Assembly: GCF_030150285.1 (NCBI RefSeq)
Contig: NZ_JASLGE010000095.1
Span: 1-55,597, forward strand
Direction of reading: 5' to 3'
Origin: Pseudomonas sp.
GTDB lineage: Bacteria > Pseudomonadota > Gammaproteobacteria > Pseudomonadales > Pseudomonadaceae
DNA: 55,597 nt
Of this stretch, positions 8,046 through 16,027 are shown in pieces. The notes below the pieces were generated by a model, which saw nothing but the letters and a program-made list of their open reading frames with translations, did no database searches and was not told the origin of the DNA. Each line of letters starts with the position of its first letter. Position 1 is the first letter of the stretch. The position numbers and the translations under genes are program-made.

Positions 8046-9123
8046 CTTGGGCAAACACCTGGAGGCTGCTGGGCGGTAGAGCTACAAAAATGTCCTGACT
8101 GCCAAGGCGTGAAAGGTCCTGGCTACCCATCTCGGCGGTCAGCGCATGGCCCGGCAGTTGGGTAAGTTCGAAACTCATGCGGCAGCGATTGCCCAGAAAA
8201 GTCACGTCATGCACCCGCGCCGCAAACAGGTTTTCCTCATGCAGCACCGGGTTCACGCTGATGGCTTCCGGGCGGCAAAACAGACGGCCCGAGGCCGCAC
8301 GTCCGGCGTCATCGGCCAGCCGCAAGCTCAGGTCACCGACCCGGGCGTGACTGTCGCTGCTGCGCTGGAACGGCAGCCAGTTACCCTGCCCGACAAACTC
8401 GGCCACGAACGGCGTGGCCGGTTTGTTATAAATCGCTTGGGGTGTGTCGTACTGCTCGACCCTGCCGTGGTTCATCACGGCGATCCGGTCGGCCATCAAC
8501 ATGGCTTCGTCCTGGTTGTGGGTCACCATCAACGTGGTCACCCCCAAGCGGCGCTGCAATTGGCGCAATTCGGTGCACAAATGCTCGCGCACGCGGGCGT
8601 CCAGCGCTGACATGGGCTCATCCAGCAACAGCAACGAAGGGGCCGGAGCCAAGGCGCGGGCCAGGGCGACGCGCTGTTGTTGGCCGCCAGACAATTGGCC
8701 GGGGTATTTCTTTTCGCTGCCGGTGAGGCCGACCAGTTCCAGCATCTCAGCGACACGTTTGCGCACCACGTCGCGGTTGCTGCCCGCCAGGCCGTAGGCA
8801 ATGTTGGCTTCGACCGTCAGGTTGGGAAACAGCGCATAGGACTGAAACAAGATGCCGTAGTCACGGGCCTGAGGGGCCAGGTCAGACACATCGCGATCGC
8901 CCAGGTACAACACGCCGCTGTCCTGGCGCTCGAGCCCGGCGATGCAACGCAATAACGTGGTCTTGCCGCACCCGGACGGCCCGAGCAGGCACACCAGTTC
9001 GCCGGCCGCCACCTCCAGCGAAACCGCATCCAGCGCGGTAAAGGTACCAAAGCGCTTGCTGACAGCGCGCACCGTCATGGGTACGCCGGGCGGGGTCAAA
9101 GGGGTTGCATTCGAGCCGTTCAT
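8035..9123 (-). CDS. ABC transporter ATP-binding protein, 2-aminoethylphosphonate type
   Basis: A 362-residue ATPase powering the phosphonate importer. Motifs in order: Walker A GPSGCGKTT (about 53-61), Q-loop LFQSYALFPN, signature LSGGQQQR (about 144-151), Walker B LLLLDEPMSALD, and the H-loop MVTHNQDEAM, followed by a C-terminal TOBE-type region from about residue 240. It is the first gene of the transporter unit, 131 bases after the LysR stop, and overlaps the permease gene. The TIGR03258-like assignment rests on the neighbourhood, since isolated ATPases of this class are hard to tell apart. Confidence 0.9.
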   Translation of the reverse strand: MNGSNATPLTPPGVPMTVRAVSKRFGTFTALDAVSLEVAAGELVCLLGPSGCGKTTLLRCIAGLERQDSGVLYLGDRDVSDLAPQARDYGILFQSYALFPNLTVEANIAYGLAGSNRDVVRKRVAEMLELVGLTGSEKKYPGQLSGGQQQRVALARALAPAPSLLLLDEPMSALDARVREHLCTELRQLQRRLGVTTLMVTHNQDEAMLMADRIAVMNHGRVEQYDTPQAIYNKPATPFVAEFVGQGNWLPFQRSSDSHARVGDLSLRLADDAGRAASGRLFCRPEAISVNPVLHEENLFAARVHDVTFLGNRCRMSFELTQLPGHALTAEMGSQDLSRLGSQDIFVALPPSSLQVFAQDGR

Positions 9124-9199
9124 GGAGGCACCTCATCAAACAGATGGGGCCATGCTAGAGACGCAATGCGTACACGGTGTGGCAGTTAGGCAAAACCTG

Positions 9200-9215
9200 C
9201 CGATAGCGGTATTGG
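9200..9215. promoter_or_regulatory. Candidate LysR operator before the phosphonate transporter
   Basis: On the minus strand the 16 bases read CCAATA-CCGC-TATCGG, an imperfect inverted repeat with 5 of 6 arm bases paired. It lies about 77 bases before the ATPase start, in the only sizeable gap of the module, where a LysR-type site would be expected. No binding data exist. Confidence 0.35.
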
Positions 9216-9254
9216 TGAATTTTGGATGTGGGGGTTTGGAGGCACGAGTCGTTG

Positions 9255-10118
9255 TCAGGCGGGGGCCATTTCCTGCGCCAGGCCCAGAAATGCGGCAGGC
9301 AAACGGGCTGACTTTCGCTCTTTCAGGCAGTACAGATACTCCGCGATCAGCGGCGCACCTTCGAGGGTCAGCACGCGCAACTGTGGGTCGTGGGGGACTT
9401 CCTGTCGGGCAATGATACTGATGCCGATATTGCGCAGCACGGCCTCACGGATCGACTCACGGCTACCGATTTCCAATAGCGGCCCGAACCCGACGTTCGC
9501 AGTGGCCAATAGGGTTTCCGTGAGCTGGCGCGTGGTGGAGCCTTTTTCGCGCATCAACAGGCAATGCCCGGCCAGCGCGCTAAGCGGCACATGATCGAGT
9601 GCCCCCAGCGGGTGGTTACGGTGCACGGCCAGTACCAGCGGGTCGGTGCCCAGTACCCGGCGTATCAGGCGTGGGTCTTCGAGCAATTGTGATGAAGCCG
9701 CAATGTCGACGCGGTACTCATCCAACGCTTCCAGCACCTGCTGCGAGTTGCCAATGTCCACCGACACCTCAACCTGCGGTAAACGCTCACGAAAGGTTTT
9801 GACCAGATCGAGGATGTAATACGGCGCGGTTGCGGCAATGCGCAGGGTGCCTACGCCTTGGCCGCTGTTGCGCAAAAAGAACTCGATGTTGGCTTCTTGC
9901 TGCAACAGCGCCTTGACCATCGGCATCAAGCGCACGCCCTCGTCACTCAGGGTCAAGCGCCGCCCGCCGCGGTAGAACAGCTCCACCGCGTACTGACTTT
10001 CAAGCTGGCGAATTTGCGTGGTCACCGTGGGTTGGCTCAGCCCGAGCTTTTTGGCGGCCTGAGTAATGCTGCCCAATTGGGCCACCCGGTAAAACGCTTT
10101 CAGCTCGGCACTCAGCAC
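9255..10118 (-). CDS. LysR-family regulator of phosphonate use
   Basis: A 287-residue LysR protein. The winged helix-turn-helix lies at residues 1-60 (LKAFYRVAQLGSITQAAKKL, LSQPTVTTQIRQLE), with a linker and a LysR substrate domain to about 285. It resembles the TIGR03339 group associated with 2-aminoethylphosphonate catabolism. The start is GTG at 10118, with GAGAGG 5 bases upstream. It runs in the same direction as the transporter, rather than divergent as is usual for LysR genes. Its start lies only 16 bases after the cadA stop, so cadA read-through may reach it. It probably activates the downstream transporter in response to a phosphonate or its product. Confidence 0.85.
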   Translation of the reverse strand: MLSAELKAFYRVAQLGSITQAAKKLGLSQPTVTTQIRQLESQYAVELFYRGGRRLTLSDEGVRLMPMVKALLQQEANIEFFLRNSGQGVGTLRIAATAPYYILDLVKTFRERLPQVEVSVDIGNSQQVLEALDEYRVDIAASSQLLEDPRLIRRVLGTDPLVLAVHRNHPLGALDHVPLSALAGHCLLMREKGSTTRQLTETLLATANVGFGPLLEIGSRESIREAVLRNIGISIIARQEVPHDPQLRVLTLEGAPLIAEYLYCLKERKSARLPAAFLGLAQEMAPA

Positions 10119-10134
10119 TGCGGCCTCTCTTGGT

Positions 10135-12408
10135 CTATTTGCGCACCAGGCGCAAGCCGTTAAACACCACCAACAAGCTCACGCCCATGTCGGCAAACAC
10201 GGCCATCCACATAGTGGCCATTCCGAGGAAGGTTACCGCAAGAAAGATCGCCTTGATGACCAATGCCAGGGCAATGTTCTGTTTCAGGATGCTGGCCGTA
10301 TCCCGTGACAGGCGAATGAACGCCGGTATTTTGCGCAGATCGTCGTCCATCAGGGCGACATCAGCGGTTTCTATCGCGGTATCGGTACCGGCCGCCGCCA
10401 TTGCAAAGCCGATTTGAGCGCGGGCCAGTGCCGGGGCGTCGTTGATGCCATCCCCGACCATCCCCACCTGATGGCCTTGGGCATACAAGGCTTCAATCGC
10501 CTTGAGTTTGTCCTCGGGCAACAGATTACCCTGTGCCTCGTCGATACCCACTTGGGCGGCAATGGCGCGAGCCGTGTGCGGGTTGTCACCCGTAAGCATC
10601 AGGGTTTTGATGCCCAGCGCGTGCAACTCGCGAATGGCCTCACGGCTGCTGGCCTTGACGGTGTCCGCGACCGCGAACAGCGCCATCGGGCCTGTGCTGT
10701 CGAGCAGCAGAATCACGGTTTTACCCTGCTCTTCCAGCGCGAAGAGTTGTTTTTCAAGCGCAGGTGAACACAGGCCCAGTTCTTCCACCAAGCGGTGGTT
10801 GCCCAAGTGGTAAACCTTGCCGTCGATTTCGCCACGGACACCGCGCCCGGCCAGGGCGGTGAAGTTATCCACAGAGCGTAACGCCAGGTTTTTATCCACA
10901 GCCGCATTGGCCACCGCCAATGACACCGGGTGGTCGGAACGCGCGGCGAGGCTCGCGGCCAGCACGACGCCGCTGTCGATATGCAGCGGGTCCAGCGGTA
11001 CATAGTCGGTTTGCACCGGCTTGCCGTGGGTAATGGTGCCGGTCTTGTCGAGTGCCAGGTAGTCGAGTTTATGGCCGCTTTCGAGGTACACCCCGCCCTT
11101 GACCAAAATGCCTTTACGCGCTGCGGCGGCCAGGCCGCTGACGATGGTCACCGGCGTCGAAATCACCAGTGCACACGGGCACGCCACCACCAGCAGCACC
11201 AGCGCACGGTAAATCCAGTCAAACCAGGCTGCGCCCATAAACAGCGGCGGGATAACGGCCATCGCCAAGGCCAGTGCAAACACCACCGGCGTATAGATTT
11301 TGGCGAAGCGGTCGACAAAACGCTGCGTGGGTGCCCGCGCGCCCTGGGCTTCTTCGACAGCGTGAATAATGCGCGCCAGCGTCGAATGGCTGGCCTGCGC
11401 CGTCACCCGATATTCCAGCGCACCGGCCTGGTTGATGGTGCCGGCAAACACCTTGTCGCCAACGGTTTTTTCCACCGGCAAGCTTTCGCCCGTGATGGGA
11501 GCCTGATCAATGGTTGAACGGCCCGCGATGACTTCGCCATCCAGGCCGACCCGTTCGCCAGGCCGCACGCGCACGATGGCATCGAGTGCCACCTCCTTGA
11601 CGTCACATTCCAACCAGGTACCGTCCGCTTGCTGGACGGTGGCTTTATCCGGGGCCATGTCCATCAGGCCGCCAATGGCATTGCGCGCCCGATCGAGGGA
11701 TTTGGCCTCAATCAATTCAGCCACGGTAAACAGGAACATCACCATCGCCGCTTCAGGCCATTGGCCAATCAGCACCGCGCCCGTCACGGCGATGCTCATC
11801 AGGGCATTGATGTTCAGGTTGAGGTTTTTCAGGGCAATCCAGCCCTTTTTATAAGTGCCCAAACCACCGCTCAGGATGGAGACCAGTGCGACCAGCGCAA
11901 TGACCCAGGTGGGCGCGGCCTCGGTGAAGTGCAACACCTCAGCAGCCAAAGCGCCAACGCCGGACACCGCCAGGGGCCACCAATGCTTTTTGGCCGCCGG
12001 TGGCAAAGGCGCGTTATCGCCGTCAGACTCGATCGGGTCCGCCTGCATGCCCAGCGACTTGATGGCCTCTACGATGGCATCGGTGGTTGGCAGGTCATGG
12101 GTGACGCCCAGCACCCGGTTGAGCAGGTTGAATTCCAATTGCTGCACGCCGGCCATCTTGCCCAGTTTGTTCTGGATAAGGGTTTGCTCGGTGGGGCAGT
12201 CCATCGCCTCAATGCGAAAACGGCTCAAGCGTGCACCGGCCGTGGTGGCCGCACTCACTTTGACCACACTCGGAGCCGCCTTGGCAGACGAGCAGCAGCT
12301 CTGAGCATGGGGCGCATGGGCATGGGCGTGGCCATGATCGTGATCGTGATCGTGATCGTGATCGTGGCCAGCGTCGGTCTTTTTGGGGTGGTGAACGGAG
12401 TCGCTCAT
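10135..12408 (-). CDS. cadA: Heavy-metal exporting P1B-type ATPase (Cd/Zn/Pb)
   Basis: A 757-residue inner-membrane pump that exports divalent soft metals using ATP. A His/Asp-rich N-terminus (residues 14-34) is encoded partly by a 6-base tandem repeat. Next comes an HMA-like domain with AMDCPTEQ (Cys-71; the second cysteine of the usual CxxC is absent), then TGES (306-309), the membrane metal site CPC (410-412), the phosphorylation motif DKTGT (454-458), an SDHP motif and the hinge GDGINDAPA. The ATG at 12408 is chosen because upstream in-frame codons fall in the cadR-cadA promoter. Regulation by the divergent CadR is very likely. Zn-specific ZntA is the close alternative. Confidence 0.93.
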   Translation of the reverse strand: MSDSVHHPKKTDAGHDHDHDHDHDHGHAHAHAPHAQSCCSSAKAAPSVVKVSAATTAGARLSRFRIEAMDCPTEQTLIQNKLGKMAGVQQLEFNLLNRVLGVTHDLPTTDAIVEAIKSLGMQADPIESDGDNAPLPPAAKKHWWPLAVSGVGALAAEVLHFTEAAPTWVIALVALVSILSGGLGTYKKGWIALKNLNLNINALMSIAVTGAVLIGQWPEAAMVMFLFTVAELIEAKSLDRARNAIGGLMDMAPDKATVQQADGTWLECDVKEVALDAIVRVRPGERVGLDGEVIAGRSTIDQAPITGESLPVEKTVGDKVFAGTINQAGALEYRVTAQASHSTLARIIHAVEEAQGARAPTQRFVDRFAKIYTPVVFALALAMAVIPPLFMGAAWFDWIYRALVLLVVACPCALVISTPVTIVSGLAAAARKGILVKGGVYLESGHKLDYLALDKTGTITHGKPVQTDYVPLDPLHIDSGVVLAASLAARSDHPVSLAVANAAVDKNLALRSVDNFTALAGRGVRGEIDGKVYHLGNHRLVEELGLCSPALEKQLFALEEQGKTVILLLDSTGPMALFAVADTVKASSREAIRELHALGIKTLMLTGDNPHTARAIAAQVGIDEAQGNLLPEDKLKAIEALYAQGHQVGMVGDGINDAPALARAQIGFAMAAAGTDTAIETADVALMDDDLRKIPAFIRLSRDTASILKQNIALALVIKAIFLAVTFLGMATMWMAVFADMGVSLLVVFNGLRLVRK
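12337..12366. repeat. Five tandem ATCGTG units encoding alternating His-Asp
   Basis: Five perfect 6-base units in the 5' end of cadA. The unit is a multiple of three, so copy-number change by slippage would lengthen or shorten the His-Asp metal-binding tail without a frameshift. Confidence 0.9.
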
Positions 12409-12446
12409 GGGTTGCGTCCAGGAAAGGTGCCTGTTGCCAAGTAAAG

Positions 12447-12467
12447 ACCCTGTAGCCACTATAGGGT
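12447..12467. promoter_or_regulatory. CadR (MerR-type) operator in the cadA promoter
   Basis: Arms ACCCTGTAG and CTATAGGGT flank CCA, giving a near-perfect dyad of MerR-family form. On the minus strand it sits between a -35 TTGACC and a -10-like TTTACT about 19 bases apart, the over-long spacer that MerR activators untwist. This fits CadR-controlled, metal-induced cadA transcription. The same region starts cadR on the plus strand. Confidence 0.8.
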
Positions 12468-12493
12468 CAAGCCCCTATTTGGAGATCATCGTC

Positions 12494-12943
12494 ATGAAGA
12501 TAGGTGAGTTATCAAAACTGACTGACTGCCAGGTCGAAACCATCCGCTATTACGAGCGCGAGGGGCTGCTGCCAGAGCCGGCCCGCAGCGAAGGCAACTA
12601 CCGGCTGTACACCCAGGCACACGTTGAACGGCTGACGTTTATCCGCAACTGCCGCAGCCTGGACATGACACTGGAAGAGATCCGCAGCCTGCTGAGCCTG
12701 CGTGACAGCCCGCAGGACCAATGCGAAAGCGTGAATGCGTTGATCGACGAACATATCCACCACGTCAAGGCACGGGTCGACAGTTTGCTGGCGTTGCAGG
12801 CGCAACTGCTCGACCTGCGCCAACGCTGCAGCGAAGGGCCGAACGGGGAACATTGCGGGATTTTGCAGCAATTGGAAGTCAGCGGCTCAGTGAGCGCGCC
12901 GGAAGGCGAACCCAGCCATGTGGGCCGCAGCCACGGGCATTGA
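12494..12943 (+). CDS. cadR: MerR-family metal-responsive regulator CadR
   Basis: A 149-residue MerR protein. The helix-turn-helix MKIGELSKLTDCQVETIRYY is followed by EREGLLPEP and a dimerisation helix. Cys-77 (DQCESVN) and the Cys-112/Cys-119 pair (QRCSEGPNGEHC) fit the metal site of the Zn/Cd/Pb branch. The histidine-containing tail ending GRSHGH is typical of Pseudomonas CadR. The start is the ATG at 12494; upstream in-frame codons would run through the operator. It is divergent from cadA and probably autoregulated through the shared operator. A terminator follows. Confidence 0.92.
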   Translation: MKIGELSKLTDCQVETIRYYEREGLLPEPARSEGNYRLYTQAHVERLTFIRNCRSLDMTLEEIRSLLSLRDSPQDQCESVNALIDEHIHHVKARVDSLLALQAQLLDLRQRCSEGPNGEHCGILQQLEVSGSVSAPEGEPSHVGRSHGH

Positions 12944-12985
12944 GCCCTCTCTGCGAAGCCAAGATCGGTACTTGAGGCGTGAAAG

Positions 12986-13012
12986 AACCAGGGCCGCAGC
13001 CCTGGTTTTTTT
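12986..13012. terminator. Intrinsic terminator after cadR
   Basis: Stem AACCAGGGC (12986-12994) and GCCCTGGTT (12999-13007) around a CGCA loop, followed by T residues to 13012. The plus-strand T-run fits cadR. The minus-strand flank is A/G-rich rather than a long T-run, so it probably serves the convergent aldehyde dehydrogenase unit only weakly. Confidence 0.88.
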
Positions 13013-13032
13013 GCATCGGCTGGTTCGACTGA

Positions 13033-14622
13033 TCAGTGACGGGGAGCCGTCGGGTTGCCGTCGATCTGGCGCCATACATTGAGCGGGTTGTCTTGTCTAA
13101 GGGCCTGTGGGAGCAAGACGTCAGGGACATTCTGGTAGCAGACCGGGCGCAAGAAGCGCTCGATGGCGGTTGAGCCAACCGAGGTTGTGCGGCTGTCCGA
13201 GGTGGCGGGGAAGACGCCGCCGTGCACCATGCTGTCGCACACCTCCACGCCCGTCGGGAAGCCGTTGACGAGGATGCGACCCGCCTTTTTCTCCATGGCC
13301 CCGAGCAGGCCCCGGGCAATCGTCAGGTCTGAGTCTTCCAGGTGCAGCGTCGCTGTCAATTGCCCCTCAATGGCCTGAGCAAACGCCAGCATCTGGTCAA
13401 CATGTTCACAGCGAATGACGATGGCTGCCGGGCCAAACACTTCATCCAGCAAGCCGGCATTGGCCGACACATTGGCGAATGCCGTCTGGTAGAGCTGCCC
13501 TTGCGCCTGGCTCACACCGGTGTGAGCCTGCCCCGACGCAACCGTTTCTACACACGCTTGGCCCGAGATCTTGCTCAAACCCTGTTCATAAGCCGCGTGA
13601 ATACCCGGCGTGAGCATGGTCTGAGCGCCCTTCTCTGACAGGTGCGCACCGGCCCGAGCCAGAAAAGCCTCCAAGTCAGGGCCTTCCACTGCCAACACAA
13701 TACCGGGGTTGGTGCAGAACTGACCCGCGCCCATGACCAGAGCGTCCACAAACGCCGTGGCAATGGGTTCCGCCCGGGCCGCCAAGGCACCCGGCAACAG
13801 GAAGACGGGGTTGATGCTGCTCATTTCTGCGTACACCGCAATGGGCTCGGGGCGCGCGGCTGCAGCCCGCATCAACGCCAGGCCACCTGCACGAGAACCC
13901 GTGAAGCCCACGGCCTTGATGGCTGGGTGCGAGACCAATTGCTGGCCCACATCACTGCCGTCACCTATCACCAAAGAGAACGTGCCTTCGGGCAATTCGA
14001 GGCGCTGCGCCGCCGCCTGAATCACACGGCCGACCAGTTCTGAGGTGCCAAGGTGAGCACGATGGGCTTTCACAATCACTGGGCAGCCTGCGGCCAAGGC
14101 CGAGGCGGTATCCCCGCCGGCCACGGAGAACGCCAGCGGAAAATTACTGGCCCCAAAGACCACCACCGGGCCCAAGGGGATTTTGCACAGGCGCAGATCC
14201 GGGCGCGGTAAAGGCTGGCGCTCAGGTAATGGCGAATCAAATGTAGCGGTTTGCCACCGCCCCTGACGAAGCACCGTTGCAAACAGGCGCAGTTGCCCGG
14301 CCGTACGGCCGCGTTCACCTTCCAGCCGCGCCACGGGCAAACCGGTCTCGAGGTGGGCTCGCTCAATCAGCGTGGAGCCCAGCGCCATGATCCCGTCTGC
14401 AATGCTTTCCAGAAACTGAGCCCGGGTCTCGGGATCGGTGGTGCGAAACGGGTCGAACGCTTGCTCCGCCAGTGCGCAGGCCTGCTCGACAAGCGCCGGG
14501 GTAGCACAGTTGAAAACGGGGGTGCTAATGGCCTGCCCGTCATGGGGGTTGATCCCCAGCAGTTCACGCCCGTCGCCCCGGATGGCCTGATAACCGATTA
14601 ATTGTTCGCCAGTGAGTTGCAT
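13033..14622 (-). CDS. Aldehyde dehydrogenase, 2-oxoglutarate-semialdehyde type
   Basis: A 529-residue NADP(+)-type aldehyde dehydrogenase of the KGSADH subgroup, which oxidises 2,5-dioxopentanoate to 2-oxoglutarate at the end of sugar-acid, pentose or hydroxyproline routes. Visible motifs: GASNFP with Asn-160, VKAH cofactor lysine at about 185, GFTGSRAGG at 239-247, Glu-266 in AEMSS, and catalytic Cys-303 in GQFCTNPG. It is the third gene of a minus-strand unit after an iron alcohol dehydrogenase and an MFS carrier, about 20 bases after the MFS stop. The dehydratases needed for a glucarate or arabinose route are not in the window, so the true aldehyde is open. Confidence 0.88.
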   Translation of the reverse strand: MQLTGEQLIGYQAIRGDGRELLGINPHDGQAISTPVFNCATPALVEQACALAEQAFDPFRTTDPETRAQFLESIADGIMALGSTLIERAHLETGLPVARLEGERGRTAGQLRLFATVLRQGRWQTATFDSPLPERQPLPRPDLRLCKIPLGPVVVFGASNFPLAFSVAGGDTASALAAGCPVIVKAHRAHLGTSELVGRVIQAAAQRLELPEGTFSLVIGDGSDVGQQLVSHPAIKAVGFTGSRAGGLALMRAAAARPEPIAVYAEMSSINPVFLLPGALAARAEPIATAFVDALVMGAGQFCTNPGIVLAVEGPDLEAFLARAGAHLSEKGAQTMLTPGIHAAYEQGLSKISGQACVETVASGQAHTGVSQAQGQLYQTAFANVSANAGLLDEVFGPAAIVIRCEHVDQMLAFAQAIEGQLTATLHLEDSDLTIARGLLGAMEKKAGRILVNGFPTGVEVCDSMVHGGVFPATSDSRTTSVGSTAIERFLRPVCYQNVPDVLLPQALRQDNPLNVWRQIDGNPTAPRH

Positions 14623-14643
14623 AAATCGTTGCTCCGAGTCTGA

Positions 14644-15981
14644 TTATTGGTCAGTGGAAATGGGCTGTTTCAGAAGCAGGACGTAGGCCATTGCTGCCAC
14701 CGCGGCCACGACGGCGCTGATCAAAAATGCAGAGGCAAAGGAACCCGATTGCTGGATGCTGAAGCCGGTGACAATGGGGGCTGCGGAGCCTGCCAGGTAG
14801 CCACCAAAGTTCTGGATGGAACCAAAAGAGGCGACGCGACGGCTGTTCACAACGGTGTTCGCGATCATCCAGGCGGTAGAACTGGCCATATTCACGCTGA
14901 ACAGCGCGCAGCACAGCAGGGCCACGCTCAAGACAATGCCACTGCCAAACGAAAGCGGAATCGTAAAGGCAGCCGCCGACAGCAGTGCGCTCACCACAAC
15001 GATCTTGCGGCTGCCCAAAACGGTGGCTCCATTTTTCACCAGACGGTCGCAAATACGGCCCGCCACAATGGTGCCCAGCGCGCCGAAGACATAGGCCAGA
15101 GAAACCACCCAGGCGGTTTGGTACAGGCTCAGGCCATGCTCGCGCTCGAAGTAGCCAGGCAGCCAGGTCAGGTGCAGCCACAACATGTAGATCACACCCA
15201 TAAAGCCAAGTACCGCACCCCAGGTGGTCTTGTGGCGAAACAGCTCAGCCCATGCGCTCAGTTGCGCCTTCATCGTTGGCCTGGCGGTCTCAACAGGCAG
15301 TGCTTGCGACGCCAGCAGACGCTCACGCTCCTCGCCCGGCAGCTCGGCCAGGTAACGCTCTTTGCTCTTGTAGAAAGCGAACCAGCAGAAGGCCAGCACA
15401 ATGCCGAACACGCCGGTGACGATAAACATGCCACGCCAGCCCCACGTGACCATCAGCAGAGTCAACAGCGGTGGCGCAATGCAGGGACCGATACACGTCG
15501 ACGACAGCACAATGCCGGTCGGGGTACCACGCTTCTCAGCTTCAAACCATTCCGCCAGCGCCTTGGCGGCTGAGGGGAACATGGGCGCTTCACCAATGCC
15601 CAGCAGGATCCGCAGACCAATAAAGGACGAGAAGCTATTGATCAAACCCGACGCCGTCTGCGCCACCGACCAGCCCAACAGCGCCGCGCCCAGGGAAATC
15701 TTGCTGCCAAGACGGTCGATGATGACGCCCAGCGGCAACTGCGCCAGCGCATAGGCCAGAGAAAACGCCGACAAGAGAATACCCATCTCTGAAGGCGTAA
15801 TACCCATGTCTCGCTGGATAGACGTGTTCGCAATCGACAACGCACTGCGGTCAACGTAGTTGATGATGCCAATCACCAGCAGCAGGCTCACGGTGATGAC
15901 CTGGTACTTTTTGTAAGGGTTGGGACTCACGGCCGCTGCAGGCTTGTTACCAAGCGCTGCAGGCGCAGATTTATCACTCAT
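14644..15981 (-). CDS. MFS transporter, organic-acid/sugar-acid (ACS) family
   Basis: A 445-residue inner-membrane carrier with about 12 helices. The first helix contains VSLLLVIGIINYVDRSALSI, the DxxxRSALS start typical of hexuronate, glucarate and galactonate carriers, and loop 2-3 reads LPLGVIIDRLGSK. A soluble central loop (about residues 215-245) splits the two halves. The start is the ATG at 15981; a TTG at 16014 is the only earlier option. It lies between alcohol and aldehyde dehydrogenase genes and probably imports their substrate, most likely a carboxylate. Confidence 0.88.
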   Translation of the reverse strand: MSDKSAPAALGNKPAAAVSPNPYKKYQVITVSLLLVIGIINYVDRSALSIANTSIQRDMGITPSEMGILLSAFSLAYALAQLPLGVIIDRLGSKISLGAALLGWSVAQTASGLINSFSSFIGLRILLGIGEAPMFPSAAKALAEWFEAEKRGTPTGIVLSSTCIGPCIAPPLLTLLMVTWGWRGMFIVTGVFGIVLAFCWFAFYKSKERYLAELPGEERERLLASQALPVETARPTMKAQLSAWAELFRHKTTWGAVLGFMGVIYMLWLHLTWLPGYFEREHGLSLYQTAWVVSLAYVFGALGTIVAGRICDRLVKNGATVLGSRKIVVVSALLSAAAFTIPLSFGSGIVLSVALLCCALFSVNMASSTAWMIANTVVNSRRVASFGSIQNFGGYLAGSAAPIVTGFSIQQSGSFASAFLISAVVAAVAAMAYVLLLKQPISTDQ

Positions 15982-16027
15982 GGGGGCGCTCACTTTTATT
16001 ATTGTTGGTTGCAAAATGGGTCGCTGC

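Noticed and set aside
12337..12366. ATCGTG repeats as a CRISPR or replication iteron
   Set aside because: They are in frame inside cadA and encode a His-Asp tail.
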